Part shown: one piece after another, positions 24,861 to 32,172 of the stretch
Position numbering within the stretch: the first letter of the stretch is position 1
Layout: each line of letters begins with the position of its first letter
NCBI GenBank assembly: GCA_027019605.1
Contig: JALUWJ010000252.1
Coordinates: 1-34,645, forward strand
Direction of reading: 5' to 3'
Source of the DNA: Henriciella sp.
Lineage (GTDB): Bacteria > Pseudomonadota > Alphaproteobacteria > Caulobacterales > Hyphomonadaceae
Length of the DNA: 34,645 nt
Made by a program: the position numbers and the translations under genes
Notes under the pieces: generated by a model
The model's input: only the letters and a program-made list of their open reading frames with translations
Told to the model about the DNA's origin: nothing
Database searches by the model: none

Positions 24861-26014
24861 ACGATCAATTCTTCCTCAACGTCCAGCACCCCGTCCGGCT
24901 CATCTTCTGCCGCGGGCTGACGCCCATAAAGCAGCAGCAATGAGACAAAAGCGATGCTGGTCGCCTGGGAGGAAAACAGTTCCAACATCAGCGCGAACGC
25001 CCAAGCTGGAAGACTTTGAGACGGCTGAGCGCTTGCCACGCTCGTTTGCCGACGAAGATCCGCACGGGCGGCCGCAATCTTGGCCTCTAGGTCTGCGCGG
25101 CGCTTCGCAAGACCGAGCTCGTTCTGAGCATCCCGGTACGGTTTCTGATGCGTGCGCCCAGCCGCCTCAACCCCGGCGAGATATGCTTCCAAGCCCTCAA
25201 TCGACCGGGTCTCGGGTGGAATACCTTGCAGTTGGCGCGTCCAGTCGGCGATCTCAGCTTCGGTCAGCGTGCGGACATCAATCGCGCTTTGCCAGGCCGC
25301 CGTCTGTTCTCCAGCATTGTTCATCATGAAGAGGCTGGTCCCGGCAATCGAAGTGGCTGCGCCCGCGAGCGCAAACAAAAGCGCGCGCACCGCTTCGCCG
25401 CGTCGCCCGCCCGATATGTGCCACCAGAAAAATGTGAAGCCACCAAACGAGCAGACCGAAGCGATGACCCCGCTCCACCCCCAGATTTTCGCCTGGGTTG
25501 GGTCGCTCACGCCAAGGCTAAAGGCCTGAAAGTTCGCAAACCCCGAAAGACCTGCCGCCACCAATCCTGCGCCGAGAAAGATCAAGGCAAGCAGGGTCAT
25601 GATAATCCGCTCCCCCAAACGACCATCTGATTTTGTCGCCGGTTTGGGCGGCGCAAGCGGTGGCTCTGAAATCAATTCCGCCTGAATGGGTTCTGGCGCC
25701 GCTGGCACAATCGAAAGGGCTGGTTCGGGTTTGGGCAATCGAGGTTCGATGGGAATAATCTCTGCCTCGGAAAAGGGTTCATTGTTCCATTCGGCAGCGT
25801 CTGACTTTTCGCGCAAATAGGCCAGCAAGGGCCCCTCGGTTCCACACCCACTACAATGCACGCGGCCGCGCGCGAGCGAGAGCTTCAATCCACGACTCGC
25901 CCCGCAGCCAGGACAATCCTCATGCGCGATGCCGCGATCGTCAAAAGCTTCTTCCAATCCAGCGCTACGCAGCGCCTGATCTAACACGTCAGATGTGGTT
26001 ACGATGGCGCTCAT
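24857..26014 (-). CDS. Zinc-ribbon membrane protein of unknown function
   Basis: The 385-residue protein starts with a primase-like zinc ribbon (C34, C37, C54, C57, with 'HEDCPGCGASRGLKLSL'). A proline-rich linker (about 90-130) follows. Three membrane helices come next (about 140-162, 187-206, 217-237), then a long charged coiled-coil segment with 'LAKRRADLEAKIAAARADLR' and one more helix before an acidic tail. The membrane part recalls membrane proteins found beside phage or integrated-element genes in Rhizobiales, but no phage genes are here. Function unknown; a role at a DNA-membrane interface is only a guess. The ATG at 26014 has AAGG seven bases upstream. It is divergent from the Fur-like gene. 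Confidence 0.65.
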   Translation of the reverse strand: MSAIVTTSDVLDQALRSAGLEEAFDDRGIAHEDCPGCGASRGLKLSLARGRVHCSGCGTEGPLLAYLREKSDAAEWNNEPFSEAEIIPIEPRLPKPEPALSIVPAAPEPIQAELISEPPLAPPKPATKSDGRLGERIIMTLLALIFLGAGLVAAGLSGFANFQAFSLGVSDPTQAKIWGWSGVIASVCSFGGFTFFWWHISGGRRGEAVRALLFALAGAATSIAGTSLFMMNNAGEQTAAWQSAIDVRTLTEAEIADWTRQLQGIPPETRSIEGLEAYLAGVEAAGRTHQKPYRDAQNELGLAKRRADLEAKIAAARADLRRQTSVASAQPSQSLPAWAFALMLELFSSQATSIAFVSLLLLYGRQPAAEDEPDGVLDVEEELIV

Positions 26015-26139
26015 CTCAGCCCTTAACAGCACTTGATCCCTATTTGTTCTTATTATGTTTCTTTTTCACCCTCGTCAAGCACAACGTTCGCGTCAACGGA
26101 AAGGAATTAACTCGACGCAAACGCGTCTGGGGCATATAC

Positions 26140-26152
26140 GTCATACTATGAC
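26140..26152. promoter_or_regulatory. Perfect palindrome at the start of the Fur-like gene, candidate operator
   Basis: GTCATA, C, TATGAC is a perfect dyad with 6-bp arms that overlaps the likely ATG of the Fur/Zur-like gene. It lies in the divergent promoter region with the zinc-ribbon membrane protein. Its position suits autoregulation, though it does not match a Zur consensus I know well. Confidence 0.35.
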
Positions 26153-26732
26153 ACGCATGAGATCCCGCACCCCGGCGACCGGAAAGCGCCGACTGCATCG
26201 CCGCCGCTGGCGCAGCCCGGAAAGCGCGAAACCAAGCCGCGAAGAATTGCTGCAAGCTGCCGCCGACGAGGCGCAATTAAACGGCAAGAGCCTGACCGCG
26301 ATCCGCAAGCACGTTTTGAATGTTTTGCTTGATGCGCAGCGCCCGCTCACCGCTTATGAAGTTTTGGCCTCCATTGAGGGGGTTGGCTCAGTATCACCGC
26401 CGACCGCCTATCGCGCGCTCGATTTCCTCGTCGCCCTTGGCTTCGTGTCCCGGGTTGAAAGCCTGAACGCTTATCTCGCGCTGGATATGGGACCGAGTGA
26501 TCTACCGCTCGCCTTTTTTGTCTGCGAGACCTGCGGCCAAGCGCAAGAAATCCCGGCGACTGACGCGATTATCAGCCTCATCTCAGAAGCCGACAATCAA
26601 GGCTTTGGTGTCAAACACGCCTCGCTTGAAGTGCGCGGAGATTGCCGCGGCAAGCTGGGTTGCGATACCTGGAATGAAAGCATCGTCCCAGCCGAAGAGC
26701 TAGGTTCGGTCGACCAACACAGCCACGAATAA
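26148..26732 (+). CDS. Divergent Fur-family (Zur-like) transcriptional regulator
   Basis: The 194-residue protein has a basic N-terminal extension (1-30) and then a Fur-type winged helix (about 45-105), including 'RPLTAYEVLASIEGVGSVSP' and 'PTAYRALDFLVALGFVSRVE'. The first structural zinc CxxC is C126/C129 in 'VCETCGQAQEI'. The second pair is unusual, C-x5-C (C166, C172) instead of CxxC. The histidines that normally precede the CxxC and form the regulatory metal site are missing: the region reads 'GPSDLPLAFFVCETC'. It may therefore not sense zinc in the standard way. The exact start is uncertain (26148 or 26157) because no good ribosome binding site is seen. It overlaps the convergent cupin gene by 33 bp. 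Confidence 0.75.
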   Translation: MTRMRSRTPATGKRRLHRRRWRSPESAKPSREELLQAAADEAQLNGKSLTAIRKHVLNVLLDAQRPLTAYEVLASIEGVGSVSPPTAYRALDFLVALGFVSRVESLNAYLALDMGPSDLPLAFFVCETCGQAQEIPATDAIISLISEADNQGFGVKHASLEVRGDCRGKLGCDTWNESIVPAEELGSVDQHSHE

Positions 26733-27251
26733 GGCTGGCTCATCGCCTTCGACCGCCCAGGCATGATTTGTGGCGCGCTGTACGACGACATCGCCCGGCC
26801 CGATTACCGTTTCTTCCTTGTCGAGGATCAGGCGAACCCGCCCTTTGACCAAAATGATGGCGTCGATTGTGTGCGTCGTGTGCATCGCTGGATGCTTTGA
26901 CGTATCCGGTTGATGATCGCCCGCCCCGATTGCGACAAACGCCTGGCGGGTCAGGTCAGCAATCATTTCCGGCGGCGCGCCTTCTGGCGACGGTCCGGAG
27001 GTAAACCAGCGGATTTTCACTTTGCCTTTATCGGGCGACAAAACAGGCGTGCCAGCGCCTTTGTCCTCGCAAGGTGCTGGATCGAGCGGCCCAGTGGCGT
27101 CGTCATGCCAGATCTCAAGCAATCCACCGAGATCGCCAGTGCGAAACTCATCAGCAGGCCCGCCATCAATCATGATATGTGATTTGCCGTCGGCATCATT
27201 CGCCGTCACGATCCGGCGCAGCCCAGACAGCATATCGTCCATTTTGGTCAT
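26700..27251 (-). CDS. Cupin-domain protein
   Basis: The 183-residue cytoplasmic protein has a single C-terminal cupin barrel. The metal-site motif is 'HTTHTIDAIILVKGRVRLIL' (H124, H127, with D130), and the second half 'IGPGDVVVQRATNHAW' supplies H163. The N-terminal part (1-85) is unusual and includes 'EFRTGDLGGLLEIWHDD'. The function could be a small-molecule dioxygenase, isomerase or binding protein; the sequence does not decide. Its 3' end overlaps the end of the Fur-like gene by 33 bp on the opposite strand, so antisense interplay is possible. Confidence 0.85.
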   Translation of the reverse strand: MTKMDDMLSGLRRIVTANDADGKSHIMIDGGPADEFRTGDLGGLLEIWHDDATGPLDPAPCEDKGAGTPVLSPDKGKVKIRWFTSGPSPEGAPPEMIADLTRQAFVAIGAGDHQPDTSKHPAMHTTHTIDAIILVKGRVRLILDKEETVIGPGDVVVQRATNHAWAVEGDEPALFVAVLVDRT

Positions 27252-27524
27252 CTCATTCCTCCTCAGAAACCACGTTTGCCGCAGATTTTCGGCGAGTAAG
27301 CCACATTTTCCTGCGTCCGGCGAGAGACCTTGACGACTGCCTGACTGATTTTCTAAACCGCTCCCACAACGGAGACTTTATGTTTAGCCAATCTGAGTCC
27401 TGGTAACGGCCCGCGCCGCGAGCAATCGCAGGCAACGGGCCCGAAACAGATAGAGCTCTGACCCAAGCTTCGGGTCAGTCTGTTTCATTGCGCCTACCCG
27501 GCGCATTACTGGACTTTCAAGACA

Positions 27525-27782
27525 ATGGATATTTCTCGCGCTGAACAGCGCATCCTTCACTTGCTCGCGCAAGGCGGGCGCATTGAAGTGGAACGTGGCG
27601 ACAGCCGCAAAATCGAACGCGTCATCTGTATCAATCGAGAAGGTTGGCGTGCCCCTGGCCTCGACATGTTCTTGTTTCGAAAATTGAAGCGCCGGCGCGC
27701 GATCGCTTCGAAACAAGGTCAACCGTACCGGATTACCCGCCGCGGTTTGGAGCTGGTTCGGTCGGAATTTGACAATCGATAG
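27525..27782 (+). CDS. yjhX: YjhX/TopAI family protein (UPF0386)
   Basis: The 85-residue protein follows the family pattern from end to end: 'MDISRAEQRILHLLAQGGRI', 'VICINREGW', 'FRKLKRRRAI', 'KQGQPYRITRRGLELVR' and the C-terminal 'DNR'. Length is standard. In E. coli YjhX (TopAI) inhibits topoisomerase I and is countered by the acetyltransferase-like YjhQ. No yjhQ-like gene lies next to it here, so whether it acts as a toxin is open; many family members in proteobacteria are orphan. Ribosome binding site weak. Confidence 0.88.
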   Translation: MDISRAEQRILHLLAQGGRIEVERGDSRKIERVICINREGWRAPGLDMFLFRKLKRRRAIASKQGQPYRITRRGLELVRSEFDNR

Positions 27783-27951
27783 AGCAAACAAGTGACGGGA
27801 GCGCCCAAAATCGTGACTCTCCCGTCACAATGTCGCGATTTACGCCAACTGCTGAAAATAAAGGCTTTCCTGCCCTGAGAACGAGTCTTAACTGCTTGGT
27901 AAGGCGACACAGTCGCATATAGTTCTCAACTGCTCTTTGGAGGCCCTCAGA

Positions 27952-28842
27952 ATGATCCCTCGCTCAGTCGCGATCCCGAAAAACTGGAAGACGTTTAGCT
28001 TTTCAAGCCTCTTCTCGGCATTTTTGTATCCTGCCTTGGGGGTTGCTCTACTGATCACGATGGTGGTGCTAGGGCTGGCTTTCTCGGGTTTGACACTGCG
28101 CTGGTATTATCTGCCGCTCGGTATCGGCGTCGTGGCGCTATCCATCTTCATTTGCAATGCTGGCATCGGGCCCCTGCACCGGATCATCCAGCACAAAGCC
28201 GGAGAGCTCCGCGCCCCAGCGCAAGTCCTGACCATGATCAATCTGATGATCGCCATGCAAGGCACCGTGCGCGACTGGGTCAATTATCACAGCCAGCATC
28301 ACCGGTTCTCAGACCGGCCCGGCGACCCGCACAATCCGTTCGAGTCAAAACGCTGGGCCTGGGTGGGCTGGATCATTTGGCGGGATGCCAAGGATATGAT
28401 GCGTCCAATGCCGCTTTGGTTGAAGAAGCAGCCGATCGTTGTCTGGATGGACAAGGCTTACAATTCAATCTCTCTAATTCTGCATCTCTTCATCCCGGCC
28501 GCGATTTATCTCATCGTTTGGGCGGCTGGCGGATCGCTGGTCCTAACCGCGATTATTCATGCTTGCTTTGTGATCGGCCGAGCCATTCAGTTCCACGCCA
28601 CCGTCTATGGCATCAATGTGCTCGGACATCTTCCGACGCCAAAATGGGCCGACCATGTGATTGGGCTGCTGACCGGCGGCGAAGCGTTTCATGACCATCA
28701 TCATGAAGAGCCGCAAAGCGCGCTGCACCGCCCGCGCAAAGGCCTTTGGAACCGGATCGTCGATTATAATGGCACCATTCTGCTCGTGTATGAGAAGCTC
28801 GGCTGGGTGAAGAACCTGAAAATCGCGCCGCAATTCGCGTAA
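27952..28842 (+). CDS. Membrane fatty acid desaturase (stearoyl-CoA 9-desaturase type)
   Basis: The 296-residue integral membrane di-iron enzyme introduces a cis double bond into acyl chains. Three histidine boxes are seen: H76-R-I-I-Q-H81, H113-S-Q-H116-H117 ('NYHSQHHRFSD') and H247-D-H-H250-H251 ('GGEAFHDHHHEEP'). Hydrophobic segments lie around 24-45, 52-70, 175-200 and 200-220, matching the four-helix family layout. The start at 27952 has a GGAGG site nine bases upstream; a TTG at 27937 would overlap that site. It is monocistronic. It probably adjusts membrane fluidity, for example in the cold. Confidence 0.92.
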   Translation: MIPRSVAIPKNWKTFSFSSLFSAFLYPALGVALLITMVVLGLAFSGLTLRWYYLPLGIGVVALSIFICNAGIGPLHRIIQHKAGELRAPAQVLTMINLMIAMQGTVRDWVNYHSQHHRFSDRPGDPHNPFESKRWAWVGWIIWRDAKDMMRPMPLWLKKQPIVVWMDKAYNSISLILHLFIPAAIYLIVWAAGGSLVLTAIIHACFVIGRAIQFHATVYGINVLGHLPTPKWADHVIGLLTGGEAFHDHHHEEPQSALHRPRKGLWNRIVDYNGTILLVYEKLGWVKNLKIAPQFA

Positions 28843-28931
28843 GTCGTCCGCGCGACCTCTCGCGACGAGAAACTAGCAGCGCCTTCAAAAATCGGGCTTG
28901 TTGACGGAACCGTCCACTAAAGAGGTTCCGC

Positions 28932-29972
28932 ATGCCCGATATCGCCAATGATCCACGCCTAGATCCCCGCCTGAAAGCCATGCTCAGCATGCTGCCAGCG
29001 GTGAGCGAAGAAACCGATGTTGCGTCTCGCGAAGTCCAACTGGCCGAAGCGAATACACCCGAAGCCAAGGCGGCAGCCGAGCAAATCAAAATGTTGCTCG
29101 AAATGATGGACACTGAAGAGGTTGCGCCGTCCGAAGGTCTCGAGATCTCTGAACTCGACTTTACCTCGCAGCCCGACGGCAACACGATCAAAGTCCGCTT
29201 CGTTCGCCCGGCAGGCCAGGAGAATGTCCCATGTGTCTATTACATTCATGGCGGCGGGATGATGACCTTTTCATGCTTTTACGGGAACTACCGGGCCTGG
29301 TCTAAAATCATCGCGGCCAATGGGGTTGCTGTTGCCATGGTCGATTTCCGCAACGCGCTGATCCCATCATCTGCGCCGGAAGTGGCGCCATTTCCGGCTG
29401 GCCTGAATGATTGCGTCAGCGGTGTGCGCTGGCTGCACGAGAATGCTGACAAGCTCGGCATCGACAAAGATCGGATCATCATTGCTGGCGAAAGCGGTGG
29501 CGGCAACCTGACCATCGCCACTGGCCTAAAACTCAAACAAGATGGTGACCTGGATATTATTAGCGGGCTCTACCCGCTCTGCCCTTACATCGCCGGGCAG
29601 TGGCCACGCGACGACCTTCCATCTTCTAGCGAGAACAATGGTATCCTGATTAGCTTGCACTCAAACCGCGGGGCGATGGCCTATGGTATGGACGCCTTCG
29701 AAGCCAAGGACCCGCTGGCCTGGCCGCTCTTTGCAACCGAAGAGGATGTTCGCGGCCTGCCTAAAACCATGATCAGCGTTAATGAGTGCGATCCGCTGCG
29801 CGATGAGGGTGTTGCCTTCTATCGCCTGTTGATGCGGGCCGGTGTTGCGGCGCGCTGCCGGGAAGTGCGCGGAACTGTGCATGCTGCCGAACTGTTGATG
29901 AATGCCGTTCCCGACATTAGCGGTGACACTGCAGCAGATATTGCACGTTTCGCAAAATTGGGACGCCAATAG
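28932..29972 (+). CDS. Alpha/beta hydrolase, HSL-type esterase
   Basis: The 346-residue protein belongs to the hormone-sensitive-lipase family (bacterial family IV esterases). The oxyanion motif HGGG is at 106-109, the nucleophile S188 lies in 'GESGGGN', the acid D287 in 'NECDPLRDEG' and the base H317 in 'GTVHAAE'. An N-terminal helical cap (about 5-70) covers the active site. No signal peptide is seen, so it is cytoplasmic. Substrate unknown; short acyl esters are usual for the family. It lies 89 bp after the desaturase on the same strand with its own AGAGG site. Confidence 0.9.
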   Translation: MPDIANDPRLDPRLKAMLSMLPAVSEETDVASREVQLAEANTPEAKAAAEQIKMLLEMMDTEEVAPSEGLEISELDFTSQPDGNTIKVRFVRPAGQENVPCVYYIHGGGMMTFSCFYGNYRAWSKIIAANGVAVAMVDFRNALIPSSAPEVAPFPAGLNDCVSGVRWLHENADKLGIDKDRIIIAGESGGGNLTIATGLKLKQDGDLDIISGLYPLCPYIAGQWPRDDLPSSSENNGILISLHSNRGAMAYGMDAFEAKDPLAWPLFATEEDVRGLPKTMISVNECDPLRDEGVAFYRLLMRAGVAARCREVRGTVHAAELLMNAVPDISGDTAADIARFAKLGRQ

Positions 29973-30117
29973 TTTAACAGAGTCTTGCGCCTGTTTCCGG
30001 TGGATTTCAGCGCAATATGAAAACCTCTCGTTGAGATTTGAGCCTTTCCCACCCGGACTGATCCAATTCGAAACAGAATTACCAACGAGCCCCTAATCAT
30101 TGGGTTTGGGTTGCGTC

Positions 30118-30135
30118 CAATTTTTTCGAAAATTG
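30118..30135. promoter_or_regulatory. Inverted repeat upstream of sciP
   Basis: CAATTTT, spacer TTCG, AAAATTG is a perfect repeat with 7-bp arms, about 100 bases upstream of the sciP start. It could be a regulator site or a terminator for the esterase gene; a short T-run is built into the stem. The rest of 29973-30230 has no gene; a short GGCT/AGCC hairpin lies at 30144-30157. Confidence 0.35.
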
Positions 30136-30230
30136 TCGGATCTGGCTGAAACCAGCCTTAAGCCGGGTCCTGTATACACCACCCTATTGTCACAGAACGT
30201 GGCATCGAAACCAAATTGGATGGTGGAACT

Positions 30231-30497
30231 ATGACGCAGAACACGCAATCTTTGAGCGTGCGCGGCCCAGACGGTCGCCCGCTCACTCTTTCAGACCTAC
30301 CAAAGCCAGGCATCACACGCTGGGTCACTCGCCGCAAAGCGGAAGTCGTCGCAGCTGTCTCTGGCGGCCTCTTGTCAGAAGAAGACGCCCTTCGCCGGTA
30401 TGACCTCAGCGAAGAAGAGTTTTCTGGCTGGCGCGCACTGTACTCTAAGCATGGCCGCAAAGGCCTGCGCACGACGCGCGTACAACAATACCGGTAA
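30231..30497 (+). CDS. sciP: SciP-type DUF1153 regulator, CtrA inhibitor
   Basis: The 88-residue protein matches Caulobacter SciP, a small helix-turn-helix protein that represses CtrA-activated genes in new swarmer cells. Key stretches are 'RGPDGRPLTLSDLP' (11-24), 'RWVTRRKAEVVAAVSGGLLS' (30-49), 'ALRRYDLSEEEFSGW' (53-67) and the C-terminal 'GLRTTRVQQYR' (78-88). The ATG at 30231 has GGTGGA just upstream; an in-frame TTG five codons earlier is less likely. As in Caulobacter, where sciP lies just upstream of fliF, it is directly followed by the fliF-fliG type operon. This supports the genome being of that order and the locus being syntenic. Confidence 0.93.
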   Translation: MTQNTQSLSVRGPDGRPLTLSDLPKPGITRWVTRRKAEVVAAVSGGLLSEEDALRRYDLSEEEFSGWRALYSKHGRKGLRTTRVQQYR

Positions 30498-30504
30498 ACC
30501 GACA

Positions 30505-30527
30505 AACAAGGGGATTACCCCCTTGTT
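30505..30527 (+). repeat. Hairpin between sciP and the short fliF
   Basis: AACAAGGGG (30505-30513), loop ATTAC, then CCCCTTGTT (30519-30527) form a perfect 9-bp stem seven bases after the sciP stop. No T-run follows, so it is either an imperfect terminator or an RNA-stability or leader element for the downstream operon. Confidence 0.6.
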
Positions 30528-30540
30528 AAAGCGCCGTTTA
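30526..30540. promoter_or_regulatory. CtrA-like half-site pair upstream of the short fliF
   Basis: TTAA, seven bases, TTTA differs by one base from the CtrA site TTAA-N7-TTAA. It stands 60 bases upstream of the short fliF, where the Caulobacter fliF promoter is CtrA-controlled. Consistent with that context but unproven. Confidence 0.4.
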
Positions 30541-30549
30541 CGACGCCGC

Positions 30550-30565
30550 CCGTAAAAGATTACGG
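30550..30565. repeat. Small inverted repeat in the fliF leader
   Basis: CCGTAA, AAGA, TTACGG is a perfect 6-bp dyad 35 bases upstream of the short fliF start. It lies downstream of the CtrA-like site and could be a second regulator site or a leader hairpin. Confidence 0.35.
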
Positions 30566-30600
30566 AGTAGCCCGCATCTGCGTCGGGCGAGGGTATCGGT

Positions 30601-31242
30601 ATGCGCGCAAAAGACAGAACGCCCACAACGCGTCTTTTGGCCCTCGCTGCGTTTGTACTCGCAGCGGGGCTTTTGTCGCTGCGCGCCTTTGATCTGTTCG
30701 GCACCCCGGAAACAGAGCCAGTTGGCGGCGCGGCCGAGCGCGAACTCACCTATTTGTTGGAGCCAATCACCGGCGAAGACCGCATTCGCGTCTCCGTGAC
30801 CGGGCACAGCCCGAAATCGGTCTTGGTGATGATTGATGGCGAGATGGGCAGCGACCTGCGCACAGTGCGCACCCAAATTGAAAACATCCTGGTTGCATCG
30901 ATCGGCTTTGATTTAGAGACCGACACACTGACCTTGTCGCAATTCCCATTCGCGCGCGGTGTCGGTGCGAGCCTGACACCATTTGAGATTGCAGAGCTGA
31001 CAGGTCTCGGACTGCTTGCCCTTATTCTGCTTGGCGCGGCGTTTGCGCCGAGCGCGGCACCGGCCCCTGCACCGCCAGTGCGCCCTCAAGATCGCCCAAT
31101 TGAAGCGACCCGTCAGGCGCGTCCAACGCCGCAAGTGCTCGAACCCAATCAAGATTTAGACGCCGCGACCACACTTGCGGAAACCCAACCGAGCCAGACT
31201 GCAAACCTGGTTCGCGATTGGATGTCCTATCGGGAGGAATAG
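30601..31242 (+). CDS. fliF: Very short FliF (flagellar MS-ring) homologue
   Basis: The 213-residue protein has a membrane helix (11-30) and a compact domain (45-119). Its 'ERELTYLLEPITGEDRIRVS' and 'QIENILVASIGFDLETDTLT' resemble the two halves of the FliF RBM3 domain. A second helix (131-150), an Ala/Pro linker and a C-terminal 'ANLVRDWMSY' (201-210), like the FliG-binding tail, follow. Full FliF is about 530-570 residues; there is no space for RBM1, RBM2 or the beta-collar. A GAGGG site lies eight bases before the ATG, and no coding remnant lies upstream, so it is not a broken gene. fliG starts right after its stop. Identity rests on domain resemblance plus synteny with the Caulobacter sciP-fliF-fliG locus. 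Confidence 0.65.
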   Translation: MRAKDRTPTTRLLALAAFVLAAGLLSLRAFDLFGTPETEPVGGAAERELTYLLEPITGEDRIRVSVTGHSPKSVLVMIDGEMGSDLRTVRTQIENILVASIGFDLETDTLTLSQFPFARGVGASLTPFEIAELTGLGLLALILLGAAFAPSAAPAPAPPVRPQDRPIEATRQARPTPQVLEPNQDLDAATTLAETQPSQTANLVRDWMSYREE

Positions 31243-32172
31243 ATGAGCTTACCTGCCCTTTCTCCCCAGCTCGACCGCGAGGACGGTCTAACCCGCAGCG
31301 CTCTATTGATGCGCGCTCTGGGTGCAAAGGCGGCTTCGGTTTGGTCAGAGCTATCGCCGCAAGAAGCAGAACAACTCTCCGCTGCGATGCAGGCCTTACC
31401 GGAAGATGCTCAAGCGGAGCAAAGCGCCTTAAATTCCTACGTTCAGACGATGCGGCAATCGCCCGCGAAACAAACGCTTAGACCGGCTAGCTTTTGGGCG
31501 AGACTGTCTCAGCAAGACGGCACGCTGATTGCCAGCCTGATCCAAGACGAAAGCCCGCAAGTGATCGCGCTGATCCTGTCGCGCCTGGCGCCAGATGCAG
31601 CAGCGAACACGGTGCGTGCTCTGCCGCGGACGTTGGCGACGGATGCGCTGAAGCGTTTGCTTAATCTAGGCGACGTTCATCCCGCGGCTCTGCGCGCGAT
31701 TGAGATGGCTTTGGACAACAGCCTGACCCAGCGCAATTCCGGCAAACTCTCTGGTGGGCATGAACATGTGGCCCGGATCTTTGACAGCCTGGACAGCGGC
31801 TCGGAAAGCACGCTCCTGTCTTCCCTGGACAGCGCCGAACCTGGCGCCGGCGAGAAAATCCGCGCTCTCATGTTTACATTTGAGGACCTGGCGGCGCTCG
31901 ATCCCGGCAGCCTGCAAACCATTCTCGGCAGTGTCGATCGCGCCGTGCTCACCGTTGCCCTGAAAGGCGCATCACCGACCGTGTCTGAGGCCTTCTTCAA
32001 GAATGTCACGCAGCGCGCGGCGGAGCTTCTGCGAGAAGACATCGCCGCCATCGGCCCTGTCCGGCGCAGCGAGATAGACGCGGCCCGCGCCGAGGTCCTG
32101 CAAGTGGCCCGCGCGCTGGTGAAACGCGGCGACCTGCTGCCGCAAAACCAAGATGATGAGCTGATCGAATGA
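31243..32172 (+). CDS. fliG: Flagellar motor switch protein FliG
   Basis: FliG couples the MS-ring to the C-ring and receives torque from the stator. The 309-residue protein has a weakly conserved N-domain (about 18-75), a middle domain (about 85-160) with 'LIQDESPQVIALILSRL', where the usual EHPQ is ESPQ (103-106), and a well-conserved C-domain (175-300). Residues corresponding to the E. coli torque-helix charges are kept: K241, R258, E265, D266 and R274. 'FTFEDLAALDPGSLQTILG' and 'LTVALKGA' are typical. Slightly shorter than usual (about 330-340). Its ATG follows the short fliF stop directly and has GGAGG upstream; it overlaps the next gene as ATGA. Confidence 0.88.
   Translation: MSLPALSPQLDREDGLTRSALLMRALGAKAASVWSELSPQEAEQLSAAMQALPEDAQAEQSALNSYVQTMRQSPAKQTLRPASFWARLSQQDGTLIASLIQDESPQVIALILSRLAPDAAANTVRALPRTLATDALKRLLNLGDVHPAALRAIEMALDNSLTQRNSGKLSGGHEHVARIFDSLDSGSESTLLSSLDSAEPGAGEKIRALMFTFEDLAALDPGSLQTILGSVDRAVLTVALKGASPTVSEAFFKNVTQRAAELLREDIAAIGPVRRSEIDAARAEVLQVARALVKRGDLLPQNQDDELIE

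Noticed and set aside
30498-30601. Short fliF as the 3' remnant of a frameshifted full-length gene
   Set aside because: Only 103 bases separate it from sciP, they contain hairpins and no FliF-like coding, and the short gene has its own start, ribosome binding site and N-terminal membrane helix.
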